NCBI RefSeq assembly: GCF_023278045.1
Contig: NZ_CP056783.1
Location: forward strand, 434,001 to 498,000
Length of the DNA: 64,000 nt
Reading direction: 5' to 3'
Source: Flavobacterium sp. K5-23
GTDB taxonomy: Bacteria > Bacteroidota > Bacteroidia > Flavobacteriales > Flavobacteriaceae
Shown here in pieces: positions 1-10,491 of the stretch (within the stretch, counting starts at the first letter, position 1; each line of letters opens with the position of its first letter). The notes under the pieces were generated by a model. That model ran no database searches. It was not told the origin of the DNA and worked only from the letters and a program-made list of their open reading frames with translations. The translations under genes were made by a program, and so were the position numbers.

Positions 1-521
1 CGTTAAACTTTGATTCTAAAGAAGCATTTTTAGCTTCTGATTTTAACGGTATTACTGTTGCTGATAAATTAATCGAGCAAACAGGAGTTATTGGTGAAAA
101 ATTAGAAATCAGAACTTTCGAAAAATTAGAAGGTGAATTCGTAGGATCATACATCCACTCTGGAAACAAAATCGCTACTTTAGTTTCTTTATCTGCAAAT
201 GTTGCTGGAGCTGAAGAAGCTTCAAGAAACATCGCTATGCAAGCTGCTGCAATGTCACCTATCGCTTTAAACGAAGCTGGTGTTGATGCTGTAACAATTG
301 AAAAAGAAATCGAAATTGCAAAAGATTTACTTCGTCAAGAAGGAAAACCAGAAGCAATGTTAGACAATATCGCTAAAGGTAAATTAGCTCGTTTCTTTAA
401 AGACAATACTTTAGTAAACCAAGATTACATCAAAGACAACAAACTAAGCGTTGCTGCTTATGCTAAATCTGTTGATGCTAACTTAATCGTTACTGGTTTC
501 AAAAGAGCTGCTTTAGGATAA
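1..521 (+). CDS. tsf: Elongation factor Ts, C-terminal part
   Basis: This is the C-terminal part of elongation factor Ts, the guanine nucleotide exchange factor that recycles EF-Tu-GDP to EF-Tu-GTP in the cytoplasm. The gene is cut by the window edge; the reading frame is open from base 3 to the TAA at 519-521. The visible protein contains the dimerisation-domain stretch reading SGNKIATLVSL, the NIAMQAAAMSP segment and the RFFKDNTLVNQ..IK segment, all typical of EF-Ts. The last 44 bases of the gene are repeated at 7154-7197, which marks the border of the block that follows. A strong hairpin terminator lies 20 bases downstream. The identification is secure; only the length is unknown. Confidence 0.96.
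   Translation, partial: LNFDSKEAFLASDFNGITVADKLIEQTGVIGEKLEIRTFEKLEGEFVGSYIHSGNKIATLVSLSANVAGAEEASRNIAMQAAAMSPIALNEAGVDAVTIEKEIEIAKDLLRQEGKPEAMLDNIAKGKLARFFKDNTLVNQDYIKDNKLSVAAYAKSVDANLIVTGFKRAALG
478..521 (+). repeat. Direct repeat, left copy (tsf 3' end)
   Basis: The last 44 bases of tsf, stop codon included, recur at 7154-7197 in the same orientation with two mismatches. Both copies are followed by similar terminator hairpins, so the 6.6 kb between them sits between duplicated gene ends, as at the borders of an inserted block. Confidence 0.9.
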
Positions 522-540
522 TTTATTCTAAAACCCATAC

Positions 541-579
541 AAAATCCCATTTCGAAGCAATTTGAAATGGGATTTTTTT
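541..579. terminator. Bidirectional terminator between tsf and receptor pseudogene
   Basis: A 12-13 bp stem (AAAATCCCATTTC paired with GAAATGGGATTTT) has a run of T on the plus side and a run of A at the other end. It lies between the converging tsf and receptor genes and can serve both. A close variant lies at 7254-7292. Confidence 0.85.
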
Positions 580-1610
580 GTCTAAACTACAATGAATAAT
601 TAAGTCCAAGCATAATATAACCCGGCATAATCGATACGATTGATTCCGTGAAAAAGCTTTGATCATAAGACGTTGATATAAGCTGGCTATTGTTTAGATT
701 TAGCATATTACTCCCATTAAAGATTAATTTTAAATCTTTAACTACTACGTACTGAATATTCGAATTAAGAAAAAACACATTATTAGTATTAAAATTGGAA
801 TCTTGATTATCAATAACAAAACCTAGATCCCATTTCAATTTATTCTTGTTTTTACCTCGCAAAGAAAAAGCAAGTTGATGATTTATAGTTGCGTTACTAA
901 AATTATACCAAACGAAAATATAATATATACCAATTTTGATAATTGGTTTTTTTATGTTATATTTGGACTATATTATAAAAGTAATCATGGCGCATGCAAA
1001 AATTTTGGTAATTAAGGAAACCGAAAAAGAAATAAAAAATCTGCTCAAACAATCTATTCCGTTTATTGGTCAACGTTTGAGAGTTCTGCTGATTTTGAAG
1101 CAAAACGAAAAAGTAGGGATTTCTAAACGTGAGGTTGCTAAATTAGCTGTGGTTGACCCTAATAGCGTTCAGAATTGGAGGACATTATACCTTAATTCTG
1201 GAATTGAGGGTTTGATGAAGCATCAAAAAACAGGTTTTAAGCCGTCGGCTTTTAATGCTATTGAACACAATATGTTGGAAACAAAACTCAACGACCCTCA
1301 AAATGGACTTCAAGGCTATGTTGAGCTTAAAGATTGGATTGAAAAAGAATCAGGGAAGACTTTCAATTACAATACGTTGCTTTATTATTGCATCAGGAAT
1401 TTTAAATCAAGTGTAAAAGTAGCCCGCAAAAGTCATGTCAAAAAAGACGAAGATCAGGGAATCTCTTTTAAAAAGACTTCGGACGAATCTGTCAAGAAAT
1501 AGCACTAAATACGGTGGGTGATTTTGACTCTGTAAACTTGTATTTTCAAGATGAATCGCGTTTTGGTTTGTTCACTCGAAACGGAAAATCAGTTACTGCT
1601 ATTAGTGTTA

Positions 1611-2766
1611 TACCAAACGAAAATATAATATATACCAATTTTGATAATTGGTTTTTTTATGTTATATTTGGACTATATTATAAAAGTAATCATGGCGCAT
1701 GCAAAAATTTTGGTAATTAAGGAAACCGAAAAAGAAATAAAAAATCTGCTCAAACAATCTATTCCGTTTATTGGTCAACGTTTGAGAGTTCTGCTGATTT
1801 TGAAGCAAAACGAAAAAGTAGGGATTTCTAAACGTGAGGTTGCTAAATTAGCTGTGGTTGACCCTAATAGCGTTCAGAATTGGAGGACATTATACCTTAA
1901 TTCTGGAATTGAGGGTTTGATGAAGCATCAAAAAACAGGTTTTAAGCCGTCGGCTTTTAATGCTATTGAACACAATATGTTGGAAACAAAACTCAACGAC
2001 CCTCAAAATGGACTTCAAGGCTATGTTGAGCTTAAAGATTGGATTGAAAAAGAATCAGGAAGACTTTCAATTACAATACGTTGCTTTATTATTGCATCAG
2101 GAATTTTAAATCAAGTGTAAAAGTAGCCCGCAAAAGTCATCAAAAAGACGAAGATCAGGGAATCTCTTTTAAAAGACTTCGGACGAATCTGTCAAGAAAT
2201 AGCACTAAATACGGTGGGTGATTTTGACTCTGTAAACTTGTATTTTCAAGATGAATCGCGTTTTGGTTTGTTCACTCGAAACGGAAAATCAGTTACTGCT
2301 ATTAGTGTTAAGCCGATTTGTGCTTTCCAACAAGTTTTTAAATCAACTTGGCTTTCTGGAGCTTTTTCGCCCATAACTGGAGACCATTTTCAATTAATAC
2401 TCCCACATTGCAACGCTGATAATTTTCAAGTTTTTTTAGATAATTTCTCAAAGGAAAATCCGAAAGAACTCAAAATAATGGTGCTGGATAATGGAAGGTT
2501 TCATAAGGCAAAAAAATTAATCATTCCTGAAAATATTGTTTTGGTTTTTCTACCACCATATAGTCCAGAACTTAATCCCGCTGAAAAAATGTGGGCAAAA
2601 TACAAACGAGAATTTTCTAATAAATTTTATAATTCATTGGAAGATGTAGAAGATTTCATTACTAATGTCGTAAAAGCTACAAGCAAAAAAGAGGTAATGA
2701 GTATCTGTGGATATAGCTATGTATTTTTAGATAAAATTTGGGCCATATAATACATGTGTTTGGTAT
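1611..2766 (+). mobile_element. IS630-family insertion sequence, inner copy nested in the outer copy
   Basis: This is a second copy of the same element, 1,156 bp, inserted in the same orientation into the transposase gene of the outer copy. The target TA is duplicated at 1609-1610 and 2767-2768. Both ends carry the same terminal repeat as the outer copy. Compared with the outer copy it has shorter G and A runs (near 2058, 2140 and 2170) and lacks two further bases near 2140. Confidence 0.9.
1692..2750 (+). pseudogene. IS630-family transposase, inner copy (frameshifted)
   Basis: This is the transposase of the inner element. The helix-turn-helix region is intact from 1692. A missing G in the GGG run near 2058 shifts the frame after KESG, and translation ends at 2120. 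The catalytic part is open from about 2177 to 2750 in another frame and contains YFQDES, MVLDNGRFHK and LNPAEKMW, the three acidic positions of a DDE_3-type transposase. The damage is in homopolymers and one short indel, so sequencing error is a real alternative to decay. Some IS630 relatives make their transposase by programmed frameshifting, but the two copies are broken at different places, which argues against a single programmed site. Confidence 0.82.
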
Positions 2767-5497
2767 TAAGCCGATTTGTGCTTTCCAACAAGTTTTTAAA
2801 TCAACTTGGCTTTCTGGAGCTTTTTCGCCCATAACTGGAGACCATTTTCAATTAATACTCCCACATTGCAACGCTGATAATTTTCAAGTTTTTTTAGATA
2901 ATTTCTCAAAGGAAAATCCGAAAGAACTCAAAATAATGGTGCTGGATAATGGAAGGTTTCATAAGGCAAAAAAATTAATCATTCCTGAAAATATTGTTTT
3001 GGTTTTTCTACCACCATATAGTCCAGAACTTAATCCCGCTGAAAAAATGTGGGCAAAATACAAACGAGAATTTTCTAATAAATTTTATAATTCATTGGAA
3101 GATGTAGAAGATTTCATTACTAATGTCGTAAAAGCTACAAGCAAAAAAGAGGTAATGAGTATCTGTGGATATAGCTATGTATTTTTAGATAAAATTTGGG
3201 CCATATAATACATGTGTTTGGTATTATTCCCTTTTTGTTCTATGCTTCTTTGAATATAATTATAATCTACGCCAAATTGCACATCTGATTTTTTAAAATT
3301 AGAAATCACCTTCGTTTTACTGGTAAAATTACTTGATGAAAAAACATTATCAATACCATTGAATTGAGAATTACCAGTTGCATTTAAGTAAAACAAAGTG
3401 GTTTTAACGGAAAAAGGCAGGCGTTTAAATTTCATATCATAGGCTACCAATGCTCTTAAAGACGTAGTCCCTTGGGAATTGATCATCTGGCTTTCAATAT
3501 AGTCAGACGCGTAACTAGTATTATTCGAAATTGAATTTAGTTCCTTAGTATACACAAGCGATGAGAAAAGAACGTTATTGTTTTTAGGATTAACGCTAAA
3601 GTATTGAAGTGAATAACTATTCTTAGGCACTATTCTAGAAAAATCCACTAAACTAGGCCTGAAAATAGTTTGAAAATCAAAGATCATACTAAAATCCTGG
3701 ATTTGCGATAGGGTTAGTAATTGATGATCTAAAACGTAATTAAAAGTCAATTTATTAAAACCCGAAAAACTATATATCAAACTCATATTTGGTTCGTATC
3801 GAGTAAACCTATTTTCTGATTCCTGAAAGGTATTGTTTGAATTCGTAATATTTAATCCAAAAAGCGATTGTAACTTAGGACTCCAGTTTTTTAACCAAGA
3901 AAGCTTAGATTCCAAGGATTGATTCTTTAATTCGAAGTTTGCATTATAAGCAGGATTCTGAAAGATATTATTGTTTATTGAAGTATTATGAGTCAATAAA
4001 TTTAATTTTAAAGTAAAAATGTTTGATTTTTTTGACAGCGAAAAAAAGTTGCAAAAACCAAAACTTCTGTCCTGATTTTTACTTTGTTGAAATAGCATAT
4101 CATAACCGGAATCAAACAGTATATTTTGTGAAAACAAATCTAAAGACTGCTCATTTAAATCTGAACTTTGCTTTACTAAAATCTTATAATTAATCGTTTT
4201 TAACAACAAGGTTTGCAACCGGAAAACTTGTGCGAAACTTAAATTAGTATTGCTTTTTACATAATTAATTTCATTTACATCCCGCAATAACTCTTGATTG
4301 TCGTCATCTGAATTTGGCGTAAGGCCAGCCACATAGGATAAAAAAGTGGTTTTGGATTTATTAAATTCCCATTTAATAGAAGAATTGTTTAAGACATAAG
4401 AACCGTTTTTGTTTTCCAAAAATGAAATTCGCTTATCACTATCGCCTATATTAGTTTGCGTTTTATTGTTCTCTTCCATTAAATTCGTTTTATTGAAGAT
4501 ATGAGAAAACGTGATTTTGGCACGTGGAGAAATTAAACTAGTATAAGTGACACCTATGAAGGCATTTTTCTTTTCTTTAATGAAACTATTTGGATTCAGG
4601 AAAGAAGGAATTTCAACTTCTTTAGACTGATTATCCTCACTATCAATATTTGAAGCAACTCTCATTTCCCTGTAATCCTCTCGCGATATTGGTGTCTTGG
4701 CAATTGTATTGTAATCCGTTAAAATAGCTAAATTTCCTTTTTTAAAAAATTTAAAAGAATTGGAATGAAAACGAAGAGCATTATTGACTCCATAACCAAG
4801 TTCAACATCAGAAACCCACTTGTTTTTATACGCATCTTTCGTTTTAAGATTCAAAGCAACGCCATTATTCCCTCCAGCTGCTAGTGAAAAACCAGAATAG
4901 TTAGTTAGTAAATCTACGCCTTCTATCATTTCGGCACTGATGTTTTGAGTTGCCATTTGGTGTTTATTACCAAAAAACTCATTCCCATCGATAAGCACAT
5001 TATTAATTTGTTGGCCTTTGTATAGCACTTTGCCGTCTTGGTCAACGTCAAGACCCGGAAGCTTTTTTATAACATCCTCAATTTTGTTTTCGGTACCATC
5101 AACAATCGCTTTTAAATTATACGAAATAGTATCTCCCTTAATTCGCATTGTTTTGGGTCTACTGGTGATCACTACATTCTGGAGCTGATTCGTTTCAGGA
5201 AGCAACACAAAACTTAGCGACACCTTTTCTTGAACTAATACAACTTCCATAACAGGAGTAAAACCAAGCTTCTTAATATTGAAAACATAGGATCCAGAAG
5301 GCAATACTTTATCAAAAACACCTTCGCTATTAGTTGTCCCAAAAGCAATTTGATTGTCCTCTTGACTTACAATTACAATCGCTCTGGAAACAGCTAGTTT
5401 GTTTTCATCGACAATTTTTATACTTACCGTATTTTGAGAAAAGAGTAAAACTGGGAAGAAAAGAAAAAATAAATATTTAAAACTCAAAATGGATATT

Positions 5498-6145
5498 TTA
5501 TAAGAAATTAGAAATCAAAGTCTGATTCGTTTCCACTTTTACTGCTGTTGCAATGTTATTCCCATAAGTATAAGCCAGCACAACACCATTTATAAAAGGC
5601 AAATAACTAGGGCTACCCACAACTTTCAAGTCTTCTGTAAAATAAACGGTCAACTGCTGCTTATTAAATAGAGCTACCGCTTCATAACAAGAATAACCTA
5701 GTATTACCTTTTTCTTGTTAGTGAATTTCCATTGTACTACCTGAAGTTTCTCTGTCACTAAGTCATTGTTAATTTTCTTTACATAGGTATTTGTTTCGTA
5801 ATCCTTAATCAATTTTACAGCTGAATAGGATTTTGACACAGACAAGTCCTTTGCAAATAAAACATCCCCTGCTGTTCCATTAGTATTGATCATTCCCTTA
5901 TTTGTCTTCTCTTTAACTTGGAGCTTTATTTCAAAATAAACTTTATTATCCTGAATGGACATATAGGATTCCTCTTTAATACTTTCGCTTTGTTTTATTG
6001 CATTTGCTCTAATATAAGCGGGAAGACTTTTCAATGACTCTTCTTTAATAGTGTATTGTGTTTCGAATAAAATGGTAATGCCTGTTTGAGCATCGCTTTC
6101 AAAACAGAAAAAACTAAATAACACAAATAATAATACCTTTTTCAT
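5498..6145 (-). CDS. GLPGLI-family exported protein, divergent
   Basis: This is a 215-residue exported protein that appears to be a divergent member of the GLPGLI family (TIGR01200), which has no known function. The start is set at 6145 because a signal peptide begins there (MKKVLLFVLFSFF..ESDAQ); a longer frame would place 23 polar residues in front. The family's middle segment is recognisable as VLGYSCYEAVALF. The name motif is degenerate (FINGVVLAY instead of GLPGLIL). It lies 13 bases after another GLPGLI gene and 10 bases before the receptor pseudogene on the same strand, so the three form an operon. The family call rests on shared layout and context as well as the weak motif. Confidence 0.7.
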   Translation of the reverse strand: MKKVLLFVLFSFFCFESDAQTGITILFETQYTIKEESLKSLPAYIRANAIKQSESIKEESYMSIQDNKVYFEIKLQVKEKTNKGMINTNGTAGDVLFAKDLSVSKSYSAVKLIKDYETNTYVKKINNDLVTEKLQVVQWKFTNKKKVILGYSCYEAVALFNKQQLTVYFTEDLKVVGSPSYLPFINGVVLAYTYGNNIATAVKVETNQTLISNFL

Positions 6146-6158
6146 CTCTCTTAATGTT

Positions 6159-6929
6159 TTAATTATCCGCTTTAATGTGTACTGAATAGGTCTCGTGTTT
6201 CGCTCCAGATTCATCCGTATAGGATTTAGGTTTTAGCGCTTCAATTTTCATCTTATTCAACTTTTCTTTCGTTATAAAAGAAGCTTTTGCCGGAACTGAT
6301 TCTAACTGTATCTTTTTATCAAAAAACTCGATTTTAGTTACATAGATCACTTTCTTTTTAGATTCGACACTCAAAACTAAACCCGGAATAGAGTTCATAG
6401 AAAAAGGACCATCGATAACAGGAATCTCCTGCGTGTACCAATATTGTATGGTGTCATTTGCAGCAGTCATAGCATAGGCTGATTTACAAGTATACCCATC
6501 AATCGCTTTGGTCTTTTTATCATAGTGCAATTCATCTTTTGCAAATGGTACTTCAATATAGTATTCATTATCGTCTACTTCAGCGCTTTCAACACTCAAT
6601 TGCTTTGTAAAATCTTTCAAAACCCATACTTTAAAAGGCTTAAAGAAAGTCCCCGCATTTGTATATGTTGGAGTATTCTTCTCTTTTGAAACAATTACTT
6701 CTTCTTTTAAATTTACACTTTTAAACAAGGAAAAATCTCCATTATTTATGAGTTCAAATTTATTAGGTTTACTTAAAACCGTCCTAAAACCTTCACGATC
6801 TTCCTCCGGAAGCTGATTAAAAAAAGAATCTGAATACACTATTTTTTGTTCGTAAGTGATTTTGATGCTTTTTTGAGCGAATACTGAAATAGAAAATAAA
6901 GTCAAAATAACCAATACATACTGCTTCAT
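6159..6929 (-). CDS. GLPGLI-family exported protein
   Basis: This is a 256-residue exported protein of the GLPGLI family (TIGR01200; function unknown, largely confined to Bacteroidota). It has a signal peptide (MKQYVLVILTLFSISVFAQ). The family core is visible: a KAIDGYTCKSAYAM segment, an aromatic W-Y-T-Q-E-IPV stretch around residue 165, and the name motif as GPFSMNSIPGLVLSVE near residue 180. It is the first gene of a three-gene minus-strand unit with another GLPGLI protein and an outer-membrane receptor, the same order as at 22392-25984. A periplasmic or outer-membrane-associated role is inferred from the signal peptide and its neighbours. Confidence 0.88.
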   Translation of the reverse strand: MKQYVLVILTLFSISVFAQKSIKITYEQKIVYSDSFFNQLPEEDREGFRTVLSKPNKFELINNGDFSLFKSVNLKEEVIVSKEKNTPTYTNAGTFFKPFKVWVLKDFTKQLSVESAEVDDNEYYIEVPFAKDELHYDKKTKAIDGYTCKSAYAMTAANDTIQYWYTQEIPVIDGPFSMNSIPGLVLSVESKKKVIYVTKIEFFDKKIQLESVPAKASFITKEKLNKMKIEALKPKSYTDESGAKHETYSVHIKADN

Positions 6930-7153
6930 AAAAGAGCTTTAAATTAGGATACCAAGTTATAAAAAAAACAATATAACCTAATATTTTTACTACAATAATT
7001 AAAAATATATTCAAGATTAATCTTACAATGCCTAAAACACTGGGTTGCTTAACTTTTATGATTCATAATTAGCAATTATGAAAAAAGCTAAAAAAATATT
7101 ATTGGATCAGGTTTTGAGTGACAAGAAACATCGCTTATCAAAGTAGAGTAATC

Positions 7154-7197
7154 CTAACTTAAACTTTACTGGTTTCAAAAGAGCTGCTTTAGGATAA
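7154..7197 (+). repeat. Direct repeat, right copy (duplicate of tsf 3' end)
   Basis: These 44 bases match the last 44 bases of tsf (478-521) with two mismatches, including the codons for TGFKRAALG and the stop. No gene body precedes them: upstream is AT-rich sequence with only a 22-codon reading frame at 7078-7146 that I do not regard as a gene. It marks the far end of the block that begins after tsf. Confidence 0.9.
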
Positions 7198-7198
7198 A

Positions 7199-7222
7199 GT
7201 CATTGCGAGGAACGAAGCAATC
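7199..7222 (+). repeat. 24-bp dispersed repeat GTCATTGCGAGGAACGAAGC...
   Basis: An identical 24-base sequence occurs at 40905-40928, four bases after the ahcY stop codon. Here it lies two bases after the copied tsf stop codon. Both copies are followed by a terminator hairpin. Confidence 0.85.
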
Positions 7223-7253
7223 ACACTAGTGAATTTCACAACCCACATTCATA

Positions 7254-7292
7254 AAAAATCCCATTTTGAAGCAATTCAAAATGGGATTTTTC
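7254..7292 (+). terminator. Rho-independent terminator, duplicate of the tsf terminator
   Basis: A 17-bp perfect stem with a GCAA loop is followed by T-rich sequence. Its sequence is a close variant of the hairpin at 541-579, so the terminator seems to have been duplicated together with the tsf 3' end. Confidence 0.85.
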
Positions 7293-7295
7293 TTT

Positions 7296-7303
7296 TATAT
7301 TTG
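7296..7303 (+). promoter_or_regulatory. Probable promoter -7 element for tag
   Basis: TATATTTG matches the Bacteroidota -7 consensus TAnnTTTG and lies 18 bases before the tag start codon, directly after the terminator. No clear TTG -33 element was seen at the usual distance. Confidence 0.5.
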
Positions 7304-7321
7304 GAATTCAAAACAAGAATT

Positions 7322-7885
7322 ATGGAAACTAAAACAAGATGTGGCTGGTGTTTATCAAGTGACTTATACAAAGAATACCACGATCAAGAGTGGGGTGTTC
7401 CTGTTTATGACGACACCACCTTATTTGAATTCCTTATTCTAGAAACATTCCAAGCCGGTCTGAGCTGGATAACCATCTTAAACAAAAGAGAAAATTTCCG
7501 CAAAGCATTTGACAATTTCGATTACAAAAAAATAGCACAATACCCCGAAGATAAAATCGAAGAGCTCTTACTGGATGCGGGTATCATTCGAAACAAACTA
7601 AAAGTCCGTTCAGCCGTTTCTAACGCGCAAGCCTTTATAAAAATTCAGGAAGAATTTGGCAGTTTTTCTACATACATCTGGAAATTCACCGACGGGAAAC
7701 CCATAATCAACCATCGAAAAACATTGAAAGACGTCCCTGCCACTACTCCACTTTCGGATGAAATCAGCAAAGATTTAAAAAAACGCGGATTCAAATTTGT
7801 CGGTTCTACCGTTATTTACGCCCACATGCAAGCCACCGGAATGGTCAATGACCACGTTGCAGATTGCTGGAAACGAAATTCATAA
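7322..7885 (+). CDS. tag: DNA-3-methyladenine glycosylase I
   Basis: This base-excision repair enzyme removes 3-methyladenine from alkylated DNA. The protein has 187 residues, the usual Tag size. The start at 7322 gives the family N-terminus (RCGWC...YHDQEWGVP); an upstream extension in frame reads through the terminator and is not credible. The zinc-binding set of the family is present: Cys near the N-terminus, the His in EYHDQEWG, and the late His and Cys in MVNDHVADCW. The ETFQAGLSWITIL segment is also typical. It stands alone between the block border and the thiamine operon. Confidence 0.95.
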   Translation: METKTRCGWCLSSDLYKEYHDQEWGVPVYDDTTLFEFLILETFQAGLSWITILNKRENFRKAFDNFDYKKIAQYPEDKIEELLLDAGIIRNKLKVRSAVSNAQAFIKIQEEFGSFSTYIWKFTDGKPIINHRKTLKDVPATTPLSDEISKDLKKRGFKFVGSTVIYAHMQATGMVNDHVADCWKRNS

Positions 7886-7913
7886 TTTATAACTCATAAT
7901 TCATAATTTTCAT

Positions 7914-7921
7914 TACATTTG
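7914..7921 (+). promoter_or_regulatory. Probable promoter -7 element of the thiamine operon
   Basis: TACATTTG matches TAnnTTTG and lies about 10 bases before the first base of the TPP aptamer, so the transcript would begin almost exactly at the riboswitch. No convincing -33 TTG was found in the AT-rich word-repeat sequence upstream. Confidence 0.6.
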
Positions 7922-7929
7922 CTTCACAC

Positions 7930-8008
7930 TTTAGGGGTGTCTACAATAAAGTAGGCTGAGAATTACCCTCTGAACCTGATCTAGTTCATACTAGCGTAGG
8001 GAAAAGTA
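7930..8008 (+). promoter_or_regulatory. TPP riboswitch (THI element) controlling the thiamine operon
   Basis: The conserved blocks are present in order: AGGGGTGTC, GGCTGAGAATTACCC, TGAACCTGATCTAGTT, ATACTAGCGTAGGGAA. Together they form the thiamine pyrophosphate aptamer. It lies 75 bases upstream of thiS and is expected to lower expression of the operon when TPP is plentiful. Whether it acts on transcription or translation is not evident: I see no clear T-run terminator before thiS. Confidence 0.95.
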
Positions 8009-8083
8009 AGATGACTTCCATGTACATTTATGTACCGTTGTAGCCATTCCTAAAGTATAACTATATACTAAATCTATTAAGGA

Positions 8084-8290
8084 ATGGAGCTAAAAATCAA
8101 CCAACAAATCAAACAATTTCCTGCAGATGCGCTAAGCATTCAAGCCATGCTGGATATTGAAATTCCCCAAAAACAAAACGGCATCGCCGTAGCCATTAAT
8201 AATACCGTAATTCCAAAACCTTCTTGGAAAACACATCTACTCAACAAGACTGACGACATTCTCATTATTTCCGCCACACAAGGAGGATAA
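8084..8290 (+). CDS. thiS: Sulfur carrier protein ThiS
   Basis: This is a 68-residue ubiquitin-like sulfur carrier. ThiF adenylates its C-terminus, which is then loaded with sulfur as a thiocarboxylate; this donates sulfur to the thiazole ring made by ThiG. The protein ends in the required Gly-Gly (ISATQGG) and has the internal VAINNTVIP strand typical of ThiS. It is the first gene after the TPP riboswitch and is separated from thiC by about 280 bases of repeat-rich sequence. Confidence 0.95.
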   Translation: MELKINQQIKQFPADALSIQAMLDIEIPQKQNGIAVAINNTVIPKPSWKTHLLNKTDDILIISATQGG

Positions 8291-8300
8291 TTAGGCTGCT

Positions 8301-8439
8301 CGAGCGGGCTATCCGTTGCAAGTCCGCAGTCGAAAAACCAGAAAAACACAGTCGCAGCAATAGCTTCCTTTGGTCGCTTTCCTGTTCCTTGTTTTCTAGG
8401 TTATCGCCTTTACGGGCTTTCCACTACTATCCCTAGCAG
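8301..8439 (+). repeat. Dispersed intergenic repeat, variable-centre family, copy 1
   Basis: Conserved arms (left CGAGCGGGCTATCCGTTGCAA; right GGGCTTTCCACTACTATCCC followed by TAGC) flank a variable centre. Related copies lie at 39361-39431, 53294-53378, 61488-61566 and 61739-61809. This copy has the longest centre and sits between thiS and thiC. Confidence 0.75.
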
Positions 8440-8461
8440 AAAAAAAGAACATAGAAAATAG

Positions 8462-10396
<1,935 letters not shown>

Positions 10397-10491
10397 CAAA
10401 GAGACAAGAACAAAGAATATAGAGGATAGGCTTGAATTTCAGTCTATTTTCTATGCTCTATTTTCTTTCTTCTAACGCACATTACTAGAAA

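Larger units (their letters stand above)
987..3208 (+). pseudogene. IS630-family transposase, outer copy (frameshifted and interrupted)
   Basis: This is the DDE transposase of the outer element. The N-terminal part (987-1502) has helix-turn-helix segments, including GISKREVAKLAVVDPNSVQNW. It runs out of frame at an A5 run near 1473. Reading one base back there restores the family sequence FGRICQEIALNTVGDFD. The DDE domain follows, with the first Asp in YFQDES, and is cut at 1610 by the inner copy. It resumes at 2769 with the second Asp (MVLDNGRFHK) and the last acidic residue (LNPAEKMW). Translation starts best at the ATG in front of AHAKIL. The gene needs both a frame correction and loss of the inner copy, so this copy is very probably inactive. 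Confidence 0.85.
906..3224 (+). mobile_element. IS630-family insertion sequence, outer copy, itself interrupted
   Basis: The ends are inverted repeats (TACCAAAC at 906 and GTTTGGTAT ending at 3224) and the element is flanked by TA on both sides (904-905 and 3225-3226), the usual target duplication of IS630/Tc1-mariner elements. Without the inner copy (1611-2766) and one TA, the element is 1,159 bp. It lies inside a receptor gene. The two copies differ essentially only by small indels, so both insertions are recent. Confidence 0.9.
587..5487 (-). pseudogene. Outer-membrane receptor (CarboxypepD_reg/beta-barrel), split by insertion sequence
   Basis: This encoded a TonB-receptor-like outer-membrane protein. 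The 5' part (5487-3225) has a signal peptide ending in LLFSQ, a carboxypeptidase-regulatory-like beta-sandwich (about residues 20-95), a plug-like region with KKLPGLDVDQDGKVLYKG (about 145-160) and a long barrel. The 3' part (905-587) ends with MPGYIMLGLNYSL. An insertion sequence at 906-3224 separates them. Removing it with one TA target copy restores an uninterrupted frame (GNN then FSNATINHQ), so the gene was intact before insertion and would be about 870 residues. As it stands, translation from the start ends inside the element. Two GLPGLI genes lie upstream on the same strand. The homologue at 22392-25058 is full length. The substrate is unknown. Confidence 0.88.

Noticed and set aside
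3175..3226. Apparent C-terminus of the receptor frame inside the insertion sequence (residues ending MAQILSKNT)
   Set aside because: These codons come from the insertion sequence end; the true continuation is at 905-587 and is in frame once the element is removed.
7078..7146. 22-codon reading frame (MKKAKKILLDQVLSDKK...) before the copied tsf end
   Set aside because: It is short, AT-biased and Lys-rich by composition, with no ribosome-binding context or recognisable family, and it lies in the border region of the inserted block.
478..7197. Integrative element with its own integrase at the tsf 3' end
   Set aside because: The direct repeats are clear, but no integrase, recombinase or transfer gene lies in the block, so I report only the duplication.
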